This document shows positions 36,433 to 44,750 of a stretch of DNA of 64,000 nucleotides, piece after piece (the first letter of the stretch is position 1; every line of letters starts with the position of its first letter). The stretch comes from Pedobacter glucosidilyticus (GTDB lineage Bacteria > Bacteroidota > Bacteroidia > Sphingobacteriales > Sphingobacteriaceae), in contig NZ_DLHN01000037.1 of assembly GCF_002483235.1 (NCBI RefSeq), positions 87,875 to 151,874 on the forward strand. Reading direction: 5' to 3'. Below the pieces are notes generated by a model, which was given only the letters and a program-made list of their open reading frames with translations, did not search any database and was not told the DNA's origin. The translations under genes were made by a program, and so were the position numbers.

Positions 36433-37401
36433 TTACTGAATATCTCCGTAAGCTTCTAGTATCTTTTTTACCAATTTATGTCTTACCACATCGGCACCAC
36501 TCAGATAAATAATTTCTATTCCCTTAATGTCAGCTAAGATACGTAGCGCATTATGCAAACCTGATTGTTGTTTTTTTGGTAAATCTATTTGGGTAACATC
36601 ACCGGTAACAATAAATTTAGCGGTTGGACCCATTCTGGTTAAAAACATTTTGAGCTGCATATCGGTAGCATTTTGGGCTTCATCTAAGATAACAAAGCAG
36701 TTATCTAAAGTTCTGCCACGCATAAATGCTAAAGGTGCAATTTCTATGGTTCTGTTTTCTAAGTATGTTTTAAGCTTTTCTGCCGGAATCATATCATCCA
36801 AAGCATCATAAAGAGGTCTTAGATAAGGGTCTATCTTTTCCTTTAAATCACCAGGCAAAAAGCCTAGGTTCTCTCCAGCTTCTACCGCTGGCCTGGTAAG
36901 AATAATTCGTTTGATTTCTTTGTTTTTTAAAGCTCTAACTGCTAAAGCAACCGCAGTATAGGTTTTACCCGTACCGGCCGGACCAATCGCAAATAATACA
37001 TCATTGGTATTGATGCTACTCACCATTCTCCTTTGGTTAGCTGTTCTGGCTTTCACCATAATGCCATTAGGTCCAAAAACGATTACTTCGGATGAAGAAG
37101 CATGAGTATCTCCTCCTTCTTTAATTGCATCTTTTTGTGCCGATGTAGCAACTGCCCCTAAAAGCGATTCAATATCATTGGTTGATAAATTTTGGTATTT
37201 ATCAAGATGATTGATAATGGCTGAAATTTTTTCATTAAAATTTATCAGCTCGCTTTCATCACCTAAGGCTTTAAGCTCATTGCCTCTAGCAACAACTTTA
37301 ATCTTTGGAAATGAACGCTTTATCAATTCAAAGTATTCATTATTTGGTCCCCATAACACAGCTGGGTTGACAGATTCTAAGGTAATTTTCAGTTCGTTCA
37401 A
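36433..37401 (-). CDS. PhoH family ATPase
   Basis: 322 residues. Walker A is GPAGTGKT at 140-147 and Walker B is VILDEAQN, followed by the sensor GDVTQIDLP. An N-terminal KH-like segment precedes the ATPase. PhoH proteins are stress-linked nucleotide-binding proteins with RNA-helicase-like features and are often next to YbeY; no ybeY is seen here. The start is TTG at 37401, with no in-frame ATG close upstream. First gene of the phoH-purC-STAS-rnz strand group. Confidence 0.93.
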   Translation of the reverse strand: MNELKITLESVNPAVLWGPNNEYFELIKRSFPKIKVVARGNELKALGDESELINFNEKISAIINHLDKYQNLSTNDIESLLGAVATSAQKDAIKEGGDTHASSSEVIVFGPNGIMVKARTANQRRMVSSINTNDVLFAIGPAGTGKTYTAVALAVRALKNKEIKRIILTRPAVEAGENLGFLPGDLKEKIDPYLRPLYDALDDMIPAEKLKTYLENRTIEIAPLAFMRGRTLDNCFVILDEAQNATDMQLKMFLTRMGPTAKFIVTGDVTQIDLPKKQQSGLHNALRILADIKGIEIIYLSGADVVRHKLVKKILEAYGDIQ

Positions 37402-37502
37402 GTTATAGATTTTATGTTCCTGATATTTATCTGAATTAAAAATTTAATATTTGTAGCATTGTTCTTGTAATGCAAGATTAAGAATAAATATTCACAAATT
37501 TA

Positions 37503-38279
37503 ATGGCAATTATTACATTAACTACAGACTTAGGTTATAAAGATTTTTATCAGGCTGCCCTAAAAGGAAGTATACTGAGTACTTTACCTGATGTTAATAT
37601 AATTGATATCACCCATGAGATCCAAGCCTTCAATATTTCGAGGGCTGCTTTTATTCTTAAAAATTGTTTCAATTACTTCCCAAAAGGTACTGTACACCTT
37701 ATTGGTATTGATACCGTTTACAGTGAAGATAATAAATACCTTGCCATAAAATACAAAGGACATTATTTTGTTGGTTCTGATAATGGAATTTTCTCTTTGA
37801 TTTTTGAGGATAAACCCGAAGAAATTGTAGAGATTAATATCATGCAAGACCTTAAATTTTTACATTTCCCATTGGCTGATATTTTTGTAAAAGCGGCTTG
37901 CCACCTTGCTAAAGGTGGAAAACTTGTAGAGATTGGTATTCCTACCGCTAGTATAGAGCAAAGAATGCACCTTCACCCAGTCATAGAAAAAGACATGATT
38001 AAAGGAAGTGTAATTTTTATAGATTCTTTCCAAAATGTGGTGACCAATGTTAGTAAAGATCTGTTTACAAAAGTTCAAAAAGGCAGAAACTTTACTTTAT
38101 CCTTCAAAAGGAATGAAACCATCAATCAGTTAAGCTGGCACTACAATGAAGTTCCGGAGGGAGAAAAATTATGTTTATTTGGCATCTCTAACCACTTAGA
38201 AATTGCCATCAATAAAGGTAAAGCCAGTGGTTTATTAGGCTTACATATTAATGATACCATAAGGATTGAGTTCCATTAA
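37503..38279 (+). CDS. SAM hydroxide adenosyltransferase (DUF62 family)
   Basis: 258 residues. The N-terminal ITLTTDLGYKDFYQAALKG, HEIQAFNISRAAFILKN and the GSDNGIFSLI loop mark the fluorinase-like S-adenosyl-L-methionine hydrolase family. It breaks SAM into adenosine and methionine using a hydroxide. The C-terminal barrel domain (SWHYNEVPEGEKLCLFG) is present. By family knowledge the hydroxide rather than chloride or fluoride form is expected. Divergent from phoH; a coiled-coil membrane protein follows 26 bp later on the same strand. Confidence 0.92.
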   Translation: MAIITLTTDLGYKDFYQAALKGSILSTLPDVNIIDITHEIQAFNISRAAFILKNCFNYFPKGTVHLIGIDTVYSEDNKYLAIKYKGHYFVGSDNGIFSLIFEDKPEEIVEINIMQDLKFLHFPLADIFVKAACHLAKGGKLVEIGIPTASIEQRMHLHPVIEKDMIKGSVIFIDSFQNVVTNVSKDLFTKVQKGRNFTLSFKRNETINQLSWHYNEVPEGEKLCLFGISNHLEIAINKGKASGLLGLHINDTIRIEFH

Positions 38280-38305
38280 AAAAATACAAAGCATTTTATA
38301 CCGTT

Positions 38306-38839
38306 ATGGATGCTAAAAGCTTAATGATGATGAAATACTTTTTTATTTTAATAATTTTATATTCCACCAACCTATTTGCTAACACACAAAGTGATAGTTT
38401 AGCATACCAACTTCAACGTAAGAAAATAAACGGTATGCTGGATGCCAGAAGTAGTAAATTTGGTTTGTATGCAGAAAGCTTAGATACCAGAACCGGTATT
38501 TTTGGTTTTAAAACCAAAAAAGATATGCAAAAAAGCATTGATATTTTGATAGAAATTATCCAAACTGATAATGAAATTTTAAAAGAAACCAAAACACTAT
38601 TAGATTATAAAACTTTTGAGCAAGAAAAAGTGCTAAGCCAATCTAAAGAATCAGAAAGTCGCAATTTAGCTTATATGCGTACCATCAATAAATTAGAAAA
38701 CGATAGAGAAAGAATTAAAAATGAGCTTGAAGCAACAGAAAACAGTCTCCACTCTTATCAAGTACTATTTTACTTACTCTTGATTCTGACTTTAGGACTA
38801 GGAGTGTTTATATACCGTAAAATTTACCAGAACAAATAG
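38306..38839 (+). CDS. Uncharacterised coiled-coil membrane protein
   Basis: 177 residues (169 to 171 if one of the ATGs around 38324 is the real start). An N-terminal signal-like segment (YFFILIILYSTNLFA) is followed by a polar region, a long coiled coil (about 65-145, IKNELEATENSLHSYQ) and a C-terminal membrane helix (VLFYLLLILTLGLGVFIY) with a basic end. I do not recognise a domain family. The topology suggests a periplasmic helical part held to the inner membrane. It is 26 bp downstream of the SAM adenosyltransferase gene and ends at a terminator. Confidence 0.65.
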   Translation: MDAKSLMMMKYFFILIILYSTNLFANTQSDSLAYQLQRKKINGMLDARSSKFGLYAESLDTRTGIFGFKTKKDMQKSIDILIEIIQTDNEILKETKTLLDYKTFEQEKVLSQSKESESRNLAYMRTINKLENDRERIKNELEATENSLHSYQVLFYLLLILTLGLGVFIYRKIYQNK

Positions 38840-38857
38840 AATAAAATTTTAAAAGCT

Positions 38858-38865
38858 TATTTTTG
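38858..38865 (+). promoter_or_regulatory. -7 box upstream of the ABC exporter gene
   Basis: TATTTTTG fits TAnnTTTG. It lies just before a strong hairpin, so a transcript from here would start inside or next to that hairpin. Confidence 0.4.
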
Positions 38866-38868
38866 TTG

Positions 38869-38898
38869 AACGTCGTTAGCAATGTAACGGCGTTTTTC
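38869..38898 (+). terminator. Intrinsic terminator before the ABC exporter gene
   Basis: AACGTCGTTA/TAACGGCGTT, a 10-bp stem with one G-U pair and a GCAATG loop, then a T-run, 30 bp after the stop at 38839 and 9 bp before the next ATG. Confidence 0.75.
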
Positions 38899-38906
38899 AT
38901 TTTAAG

Positions 38907-40733
38907 ATGGCAAGAAACAGATTTAACAGCAGTAGTTCACAAGAAGCCGAGTTACCTAAGGCAAAAATAAACAAGGAGTCTTTAAACAAAATTTCGGGTT
39001 TATTAAAATTTCTGAAACCCTACAAAGCTAAATTTATGGTTGGGATGATTTTTTTATTCCTATCCAGTATTACTGCACTTGCCTTCCCTGCGCTGATAAA
39101 AGTCATGGTTGGTAACGCTCAAGGAAATCCATCTGAGTATAGCTTCTTACCTCAAACCGTTAATGAAATCGGTTTTTTAGCCTTTGGAATTTTATTTATT
39201 CAATCTTTTGTTTCTTTTTTCAGAATTAGATTATTTGTTGAAGTAGCCGAGAAAGCCTTGGCTGATATCAGAAAAGAGACCTACTTTAAAATGATCACCT
39301 TACCCATGAACTTCTTTGCTAACAGAAGAGTAGGCGAACTAAACAGCAGAATATCAGCAGATTTATCACAAATACAAGATACCATTACCACTACCCTAGC
39401 AGAAATCATCAGACAAATTATTTTATTGATAGGTGGTATAACCTTATTAATCATCACTTCTGGAAAACTTACGCTGTTTAATCTTTCTATATTGCCAATT
39501 ATCGTTTTAGCCGGAGTTATTTTCGGTAAAAAAATCAGAAAAATATCCAGAGATGCACAAGATAAACTAGCAGAATCTAACACCGTTGTAGAAGAAACTT
39601 TGCAAGGTATTGGCAATGTAAAGGCTTTTGTAAACGAAGCCTATGAAGCAAACCGATACGATAAAAGTTTAAGAGAAGTAGTTAAAATTGCTATCAGGGG
39701 TGCTAATTACCGTGGTGGTTTTGCTGCTTTTATTATATTTTGCTTGTTTGGAGCTATTTTAGGTGTTATTTGGTATGGTTCTGTCTTAGTAGAAAGCGGA
39801 ACGCTACAGGTGGAAGATTTATTAGCTTATGTACTTTATTCTATTTTTGTGGGTGCAGCCATGGGTAGCTTTCCAGATTTATACGCTAATATCCAAAAAG
39901 CTATTGGCGCATCAGAAAGGGTTTTAGAAATACTAGATGAAAAAAACGAAGCTATTTCTATCCATGAGTCTGAAAATAAAATCAAAGAAAAAATACAAGG
40001 TAGTTTAAGTTTTAGAGATATAGAATTTGCTTATCCATCAAGAAAAGAAATTACCGTTTTAAATGGAATTTCTTTTGATGCTCAGGCTGGAGAAAAAATC
40101 GCTATTGTGGGTCCATCAGGCGCAGGAAAATCTACCATAGCAGGTTTAATTCTAAAGTTTTATGAAGCACAAAAAGGAGACATACTTTTTGATGGTAAAC
40201 CAGCTAACAATTATGCTTTAACAGATATTAGACAGCAAGTAGCCATAGTACCACAAGATGTTATCTTATTTGGTGGTACCATTTTAGAAAACATAGCTTA
40301 TGGTAAGTTAAATGCTACTAAAGACGAAATTATCAAAGCTGCACAACAGGCCAATGCTCACAGGTTTATTATTGGTTTTCCAGAAGGTTATGATACCGTG
40401 GTGGGCGAAAGAGGCGTAAAACTATCAGGCGGACAAAGGCAAAGAATTGCCATTGCCAGAGCTTTATTAAAAGACCCTGCAATACTGATTTTAGATGAAG
40501 CCACTTCTTCTCTAGATTCAGAATCTGAAAGGCTGGTTCAGGAAGCGTTAGAAATATTAATGAAAGGTAGAACATCCATCATTATTGCACATCGTTTATC
40601 AACCATCAGAGAGGCTAATAAAATTATTGTTTTAGACCAAGGAAAAGTTGTAGAAAGTGGTTCTCATGAAGAACTTATTAAAAACGAAGAAGGTTTATAC
40701 AAGCATTTAAGTGCGCTTCAGTTTGAAGTATAA
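38907..40733 (+). CDS. ABC exporter, MsbA-like (fused membrane and ATPase)
   Basis: 608 residues. Six membrane helices in residues 40-330 (type I exporter fold) and one ATPase domain: Walker A GPSGAGKS at 402-409, signature LSGGQRQRIAIARALL, Walker B LILDEATSSLDSE, and the H-loop IIIAHRLS. It would act as a homodimer exporting lipids, drugs or peptides across the inner membrane. The MsbA resemblance rests on architecture only. The beta-CASP hydrolase gene follows 26 bp later. Confidence 0.92.
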   Translation: MARNRFNSSSSQEAELPKAKINKESLNKISGLLKFLKPYKAKFMVGMIFLFLSSITALAFPALIKVMVGNAQGNPSEYSFLPQTVNEIGFLAFGILFIQSFVSFFRIRLFVEVAEKALADIRKETYFKMITLPMNFFANRRVGELNSRISADLSQIQDTITTTLAEIIRQIILLIGGITLLIITSGKLTLFNLSILPIIVLAGVIFGKKIRKISRDAQDKLAESNTVVEETLQGIGNVKAFVNEAYEANRYDKSLREVVKIAIRGANYRGGFAAFIIFCLFGAILGVIWYGSVLVESGTLQVEDLLAYVLYSIFVGAAMGSFPDLYANIQKAIGASERVLEILDEKNEAISIHESENKIKEKIQGSLSFRDIEFAYPSRKEITVLNGISFDAQAGEKIAIVGPSGAGKSTIAGLILKFYEAQKGDILFDGKPANNYALTDIRQQVAIVPQDVILFGGTILENIAYGKLNATKDEIIKAAQQANAHRFIIGFPEGYDTVVGERGVKLSGGQRQRIAIARALLKDPAILILDEATSSLDSESERLVQEALEILMKGRTSIIIAHRLSTIREANKIIVLDQGKVVESGSHEELIKNEEGLYKHLSALQFEV

Positions 40734-40758
40734 ACTCATTTAAAGCAAGCTATTATTT

Positions 40759-42162
40759 ATGAAATTAACTGTTTGGGGTGCTGCGCAGCAAGTTACCGGA
40801 AGCATGCATTTGCTTGAGGTAAATAACTACAAAATCTTGATAGATTGTGGTTTAGATTATGAAAATGATGTTAACCTGCTAGAGAATATAAATTTTCCTT
40901 TTTTACCTTCAGAGATAGATTTGGTAGTGCTTACGCATGCACATATAGACCACTCTGGAAACTTACCTACTTTAGTAAGATTAGGCTTTGAAGGGCAAAT
41001 TTTATGTACACCTCCAACAGCAGATTTAACACAACTGCTATTAGCAGACTCTGTAAATATATTTTTAGGTAAGCTAAACAAAAAACCTTTTAAAAGACGC
41101 TCTAAGAAACACCATCACAATCATCAACAGCAACAACCTTTATATCTTCAAAAACATGTATTGGATACTGCTGATAGGATGGTAACCATTGGTTTCAATA
41201 AACCGTTTCAGATAAGAGAAGATATAGAGCTACAATTTATTCCTACAGGGCATTTATTGGGTGCTGCAGCAGTTCATTTTAAAGTAACAGAAGCTGGTAA
41301 AACCAAAACCATTGCCTTTACAGGCGATATTGGCAGAAAAAATTATCCAGTACTCATCAACCCAGAAAATTTACCAGAAACAGATTTTTTGGTAACAGAA
41401 TCTACATACGGAGGGCGTTTACATACCGCTACAGAAAGTATAGAGGAAACCCTCATCAGGGTAATTAAAGAAACCTGTATTAACCAACCTGGCCGTTTAA
41501 TTATACCAGCTTTTAGTGTGGGTAGAACTCAATCTTTGGTTTATACACTCAATAAAATATTCTCTAAAAACCTATTACCACCAGTACCTGTGTTTGTAGA
41601 TAGTCCAATGGCAATTATGGCTACTGATATCTATCGGAAACATCAGCGTTATGTAAACGAAGATGCCAGATCTTTTTATCAGAAGAATGGTGATGAGTTT
41701 GAATTTGCTAATTTATCTTATGTAAAAGAGCTTAAAGAAAGCAAAGAAATATCTAACCACTTCGAGCCTTGCATCATCATTTCATCCGCAGGGATGTTAG
41801 AAGGTGGAAGAATACAAGACCACCTATTCTATAATATCCAGAATTTTTATGCTACCATCCTGTTCATAGGTTATTGCGCTAAAAATACTTTAGGTTATCG
41901 TTTACTTAGAGGCGATGCTGTGGTAAGGTTAAGAGGCAGAGATTTATCTGTTTTTGCTACCATCAAGAAAACAGATCAACTAAGTGGACATGCAGACCAT
42001 CATGGCATTATGGAATACATTAAGGCTATGCCTAAAACGAGTTTAAAAAAAATCTTCTTGGTACATGGCGAGCAGGAAAGTATGCTGGCCTTACAAAACG
42101 CTTTAAAAGATGATGGCTATGAAACTATAATACCAGAAAAAGGAATGATATTTGAGCTTTAG
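40759..42162 (+). CDS. Beta-CASP metallo-beta-lactamase RNA-processing hydrolase
   Basis: 467 residues. Zinc motif HAHIDHSG at 60-67, then the beta-CASP cap with LIIPAFSVGRTQSLVY, the DSPMA segment and IIISSAGMLEGGRI, and the C-terminal RMMBL domain with the final LSGHADHHG and LVHGEQ. This is the KH-less CPSF73-like group, an RNA endonuclease in its known members. A His/Gln-rich insertion (KKHHHNHQQQQ, about 116-126) is unusual and looks like an exposed loop. It is downstream of the ABC exporter and is followed 13 bp later by a small conserved gene. Confidence 0.9.
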   Translation: MKLTVWGAAQQVTGSMHLLEVNNYKILIDCGLDYENDVNLLENINFPFLPSEIDLVVLTHAHIDHSGNLPTLVRLGFEGQILCTPPTADLTQLLLADSVNIFLGKLNKKPFKRRSKKHHHNHQQQQPLYLQKHVLDTADRMVTIGFNKPFQIREDIELQFIPTGHLLGAAAVHFKVTEAGKTKTIAFTGDIGRKNYPVLINPENLPETDFLVTESTYGGRLHTATESIEETLIRVIKETCINQPGRLIIPAFSVGRTQSLVYTLNKIFSKNLLPPVPVFVDSPMAIMATDIYRKHQRYVNEDARSFYQKNGDEFEFANLSYVKELKESKEISNHFEPCIIISSAGMLEGGRIQDHLFYNIQNFYATILFIGYCAKNTLGYRLLRGDAVVRLRGRDLSVFATIKKTDQLSGHADHHGIMEYIKAMPKTSLKKIFLVHGEQESMLALQNALKDDGYETIIPEKGMIFEL

Positions 42163-42175
42163 AAGAAAATTTGAG

Positions 42176-42322
42176 ATGAAGAAAAGACTGTTTCAAACAC
42201 TTAACAAGCTAAATAAACTTGTTTTACCTAGTTTATACAGAAAAGATCCATCTAAATTAAGCAAGTTTGAACAGGCTTTAACAGGCTATCGTTATTGGGT
42301 ATTGCTTAAAAGTTTAGAATAA
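42176..42322 (+). CDS. Small conserved Bacteroidota protein, 48 residues
   Basis: A short ORF missed by length filters: MKKRLFQTLNKLNKLVLPSL, then a basic YRKDPSKLSKFEQ and a C-terminal TGYRYWVLLKSLE. The pattern matches a small family found across Bacteroidota that databases sometimes label SsrA-binding protein without evidence; it is far too short to be SmpB. The RYWV near the end is the most conserved part by my recollection. It starts 13 bp after the beta-CASP gene stop, so they are probably cotranscribed. No function is known. Confidence 0.7.
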   Translation: MKKRLFQTLNKLNKLVLPSLYRKDPSKLSKFEQALTGYRYWVLLKSLE

Positions 42323-42330
42323 ACAGCTAT

Positions 42331-42354
42331 CAAATACGAATTTATTCGTATTTG
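42331..42354. repeat. Perfect 24-bp inverted repeat upstream of the propeller operon
   Basis: CAAATACGAA (42331-42340) and TTCGTATTTG (42345-42354) are exact complements around a 4-base TTTA loop. It lies 48 bp before the first lipoprotein gene. No T-run follows on the plus strand, so an operator or RNA hairpin fits better than a terminator, although a role in ending the small-gene transcript is possible. Confidence 0.6.
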
Positions 42355-42401
42355 TGACTAAATTAAATAAACTAACTTTATATCACTAAAACTTAACGGA
42401 T

Positions 42402-43412
42402 ATGAAGTTAGCTTATTTCTACTCCTTTTATTTATTCTCTTTACTATTAATCAGCGCTTGTAGTAAGTCAACAGATAACTCCGCTGAAAATGAAACTCCT
42501 AGAACAGTACGGTTAGAAAACTGGCTTCAAAACGCAGATTTTGAAGAAATTACAGTAACATCAGGAAGATGGGCGTACGAGGATATCGTATTTAACCCAA
42601 ATGGTACAGGGGCATTATTAGATGATGATAATCGTATTTTTTATTCTTATGATCAGGGTAAAACTTGGGAACAAAAATTAAAAATTAGTGGTCAAACCAT
42701 TAACTGTATTGCCTTAAAACCCAATGCCGAACAAATTTTTATTGGTGGAAATAGTTTAGGCGAAGCTTATGGCGCTAAATTTTGGGTTTATGATACGCCA
42801 AAAAATGGCACTTCTAGCTTAAACTACCAGGCAGAAGCAGAAGTTAGCAATACCCGAGATTTAATTAATCATAATTTTGTAAGAGCCAGTTGGAATGGAG
42901 ATGGCTCTGTTTACGCATCATTCGGAAGATCCAATTATAAAGATGGTTTCTTTGGAAACATTACACCAGATGGTAGAAAAATCTTTATCAGGCGTACCCC
43001 TTCTTTTTCGAGAATTTTAGATAGAGAACCTAGTAGGCAGCCTAGCTATTGTGCCGGTTTTTACATCAAAAACAATAGCGAACAAACAACTTTATGTACC
43101 TATGAATATTCTACATCTGGTTTAACCAATATTTTGGCTGCCTATTACTCTACCAGTAAGGGTAGTGGTAACAGCTGGTTTAATATCTCTGCCAACTGGA
43201 AAGCGGGTTTAGTTTACCATATCGGGCAAGATAAAACTGGCGAGAAAAGTATTTGGGTTTCGCAAGCTAACAGACTTTTTTATAACGGACAAGAAACTAT
43301 CAATTACAAAAATATACAAGGTAATCTGTTATGTGCTGCTATAGACCAAGATGATTATGTTTGGGTAGGTACAGACCGCGGCTTATTTAAAAGTAAAGAA
43401 CCTATTCCTTAA
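42402..43412 (+). CDS. Lipoprotein with BNR/Reg_prop-like propeller repeats
   Basis: 336 residues. Lipoprotein signal ends in LLLISAC. The body holds BNR-like and propeller motifs: FYSYDQGKTWEQK near 79-91 is an Asp-box, and the end NLLCAAIDQDDYVWVGTDRGLF has the two-component-regulator-propeller form. It should form a surface beta-propeller. The substrate is unknown. First gene of a five-gene operon to 47931, 14 bp before the next. No homologue family could be named with confidence. Confidence 0.7.
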   Translation: MKLAYFYSFYLFSLLLISACSKSTDNSAENETPRTVRLENWLQNADFEEITVTSGRWAYEDIVFNPNGTGALLDDDNRIFYSYDQGKTWEQKLKISGQTINCIALKPNAEQIFIGGNSLGEAYGAKFWVYDTPKNGTSSLNYQAEAEVSNTRDLINHNFVRASWNGDGSVYASFGRSNYKDGFFGNITPDGRKIFIRRTPSFSRILDREPSRQPSYCAGFYIKNNSEQTTLCTYEYSTSGLTNILAAYYSTSKGSGNSWFNISANWKAGLVYHIGQDKTGEKSIWVSQANRLFYNGQETINYKNIQGNLLCAAIDQDDYVWVGTDRGLFKSKEPIP

Positions 43413-43426
43413 TTTTTTAAAATAAA

Positions 43427-44749
43427 ATGATGAAATATTTTGTATTTATTTTTTTGATTGTCGGATTAATCAGCTGCGATAAAAAAGAACCTGCTGTTGT
43501 TAACAACGAAGAAAATCCTGACGAAACACCTTCTACAGCAAGTAAAAGCGGTACTACAAATTTAAGTTTAAAAAATGTATCTCTGGATTGGATAGGTACA
43601 AATAACAATAACCTCTATGCTTCCGATATTAACAATGGTAATTATATAGTAAGAGTAAGTACTACAGACCGTAAAGTAAATCTTATCAAAAAGTATTCTT
43701 CTGCCGTTAGATTTCAGGTAATTTCAGATTATGTACATAGTAATGGCGATATTTATTCTTTTGCCAAAACAGACCAAAATAATCTAGGTATTAAAAAGAT
43801 GGATGCCGACGGGAATATCATCTGGGCAAAAAAAATTAAATTGACCATTGGCATTTATGCTACACCTAGCGATGTAACCCCAAGAGCTATAAAATTGATT
43901 AATGGACATTTATGGGCACTGTGTAATTTTATGCTTTTTAAAATTAATCCTCAAAACGGTGAAGTTTTACTACATACAACCATTGGCGATTTAGGCTCTA
44001 GATGGACTTACGGAGCAGATATTATCAAAGCAGGAGATCATATCATGCTACAAATGGGGGGCAATCATTTACGATTTTATATCCTTAAAACATCAGACTT
44101 ATCTATTGTTAAATATGTTGTTACCGAGTTAACTATAAACCCATCAACAGGTTTTTTCACCAATACTATTTTAGAGGCTGGTGATAATAGATTTTTTGCC
44201 TTAACTGGTTATGTTCTACAAGGTTCTTTATTTCCGAGAGCTATTATAGTGGAGTTTGACAGCGATGGAAAAATATTAAACAGTGCTCCTATGAAAGACG
44301 GCTTAGATCAATTTGAAGTAACTCGTGTACACCGAGATAAAGAAGGAAATTATTGTGTTTCTTACAATACAACCATAGAACTAGCCACCAATATTAAAAC
44401 TAAAGACGTACTTATTTTTGATAAAAATCTAGAATTAAAGCATAAAGTAAGTTTACCGGCAAATTCAGGAGGCTCTGCCATTTCTTTTGATAATAATATG
44501 GCTGCTATGCTAAAATATGATTGGATAGCTAACAGATTAACAGTAGAATGGATAGACATGCAAAAACCAGCCTGTAAACTAACTCCTATGCCAACTTATA
44601 TCAAATTGGAAAATTTGACTTTTAAAACTCCATCAGTTACTTTAGGAGGAACTTTTTTGCAACACACCATTACTTTTAACGGAACAGAAGACTTGACTAT
44701 AAGCACAGAAAATGTTAATATTACACAACAAGTAACAACATGTAATTAA
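43427..44749 (+). CDS. Lipoprotein with PQQ-like beta-propeller
   Basis: 440 residues. Signal ending LIVGLISC. Repeated blade-like units, such as KKMDADGNIIWAKKIKL, HLWALCNFMLFKINPQNGEVLL and IVEFDSDGKILNS, resemble PQQ-like repeats, but no catalytic residues of dehydrogenases are evident. It is presumably a scaffold or binding protein at the outer membrane. The stop is one base before the next ATG (TAACATG), so it is coupled to the WG/Sel1 gene. Second gene of the five-gene operon. Confidence 0.65.
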   Translation: MMKYFVFIFLIVGLISCDKKEPAVVNNEENPDETPSTASKSGTTNLSLKNVSLDWIGTNNNNLYASDINNGNYIVRVSTTDRKVNLIKKYSSAVRFQVISDYVHSNGDIYSFAKTDQNNLGIKKMDADGNIIWAKKIKLTIGIYATPSDVTPRAIKLINGHLWALCNFMLFKINPQNGEVLLHTTIGDLGSRWTYGADIIKAGDHIMLQMGGNHLRFYILKTSDLSIVKYVVTELTINPSTGFFTNTILEAGDNRFFALTGYVLQGSLFPRAIIVEFDSDGKILNSAPMKDGLDQFEVTRVHRDKEGNYCVSYNTTIELATNIKTKDVLIFDKNLELKHKVSLPANSGGSAISFDNNMAAMLKYDWIANRLTVEWIDMQKPACKLTPMPTYIKLENLTFKTPSVTLGGTFLQHTITFNGTEDLTISTENVNITQQVTTCN

Positions 44750-44750
44750 C

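Noticed and set aside
42176..42322. SmpB (SsrA-binding protein)
   Set aside because: 48 residues with none of the SmpB barrel; real SmpB is about 150 residues. The database label is not supported.
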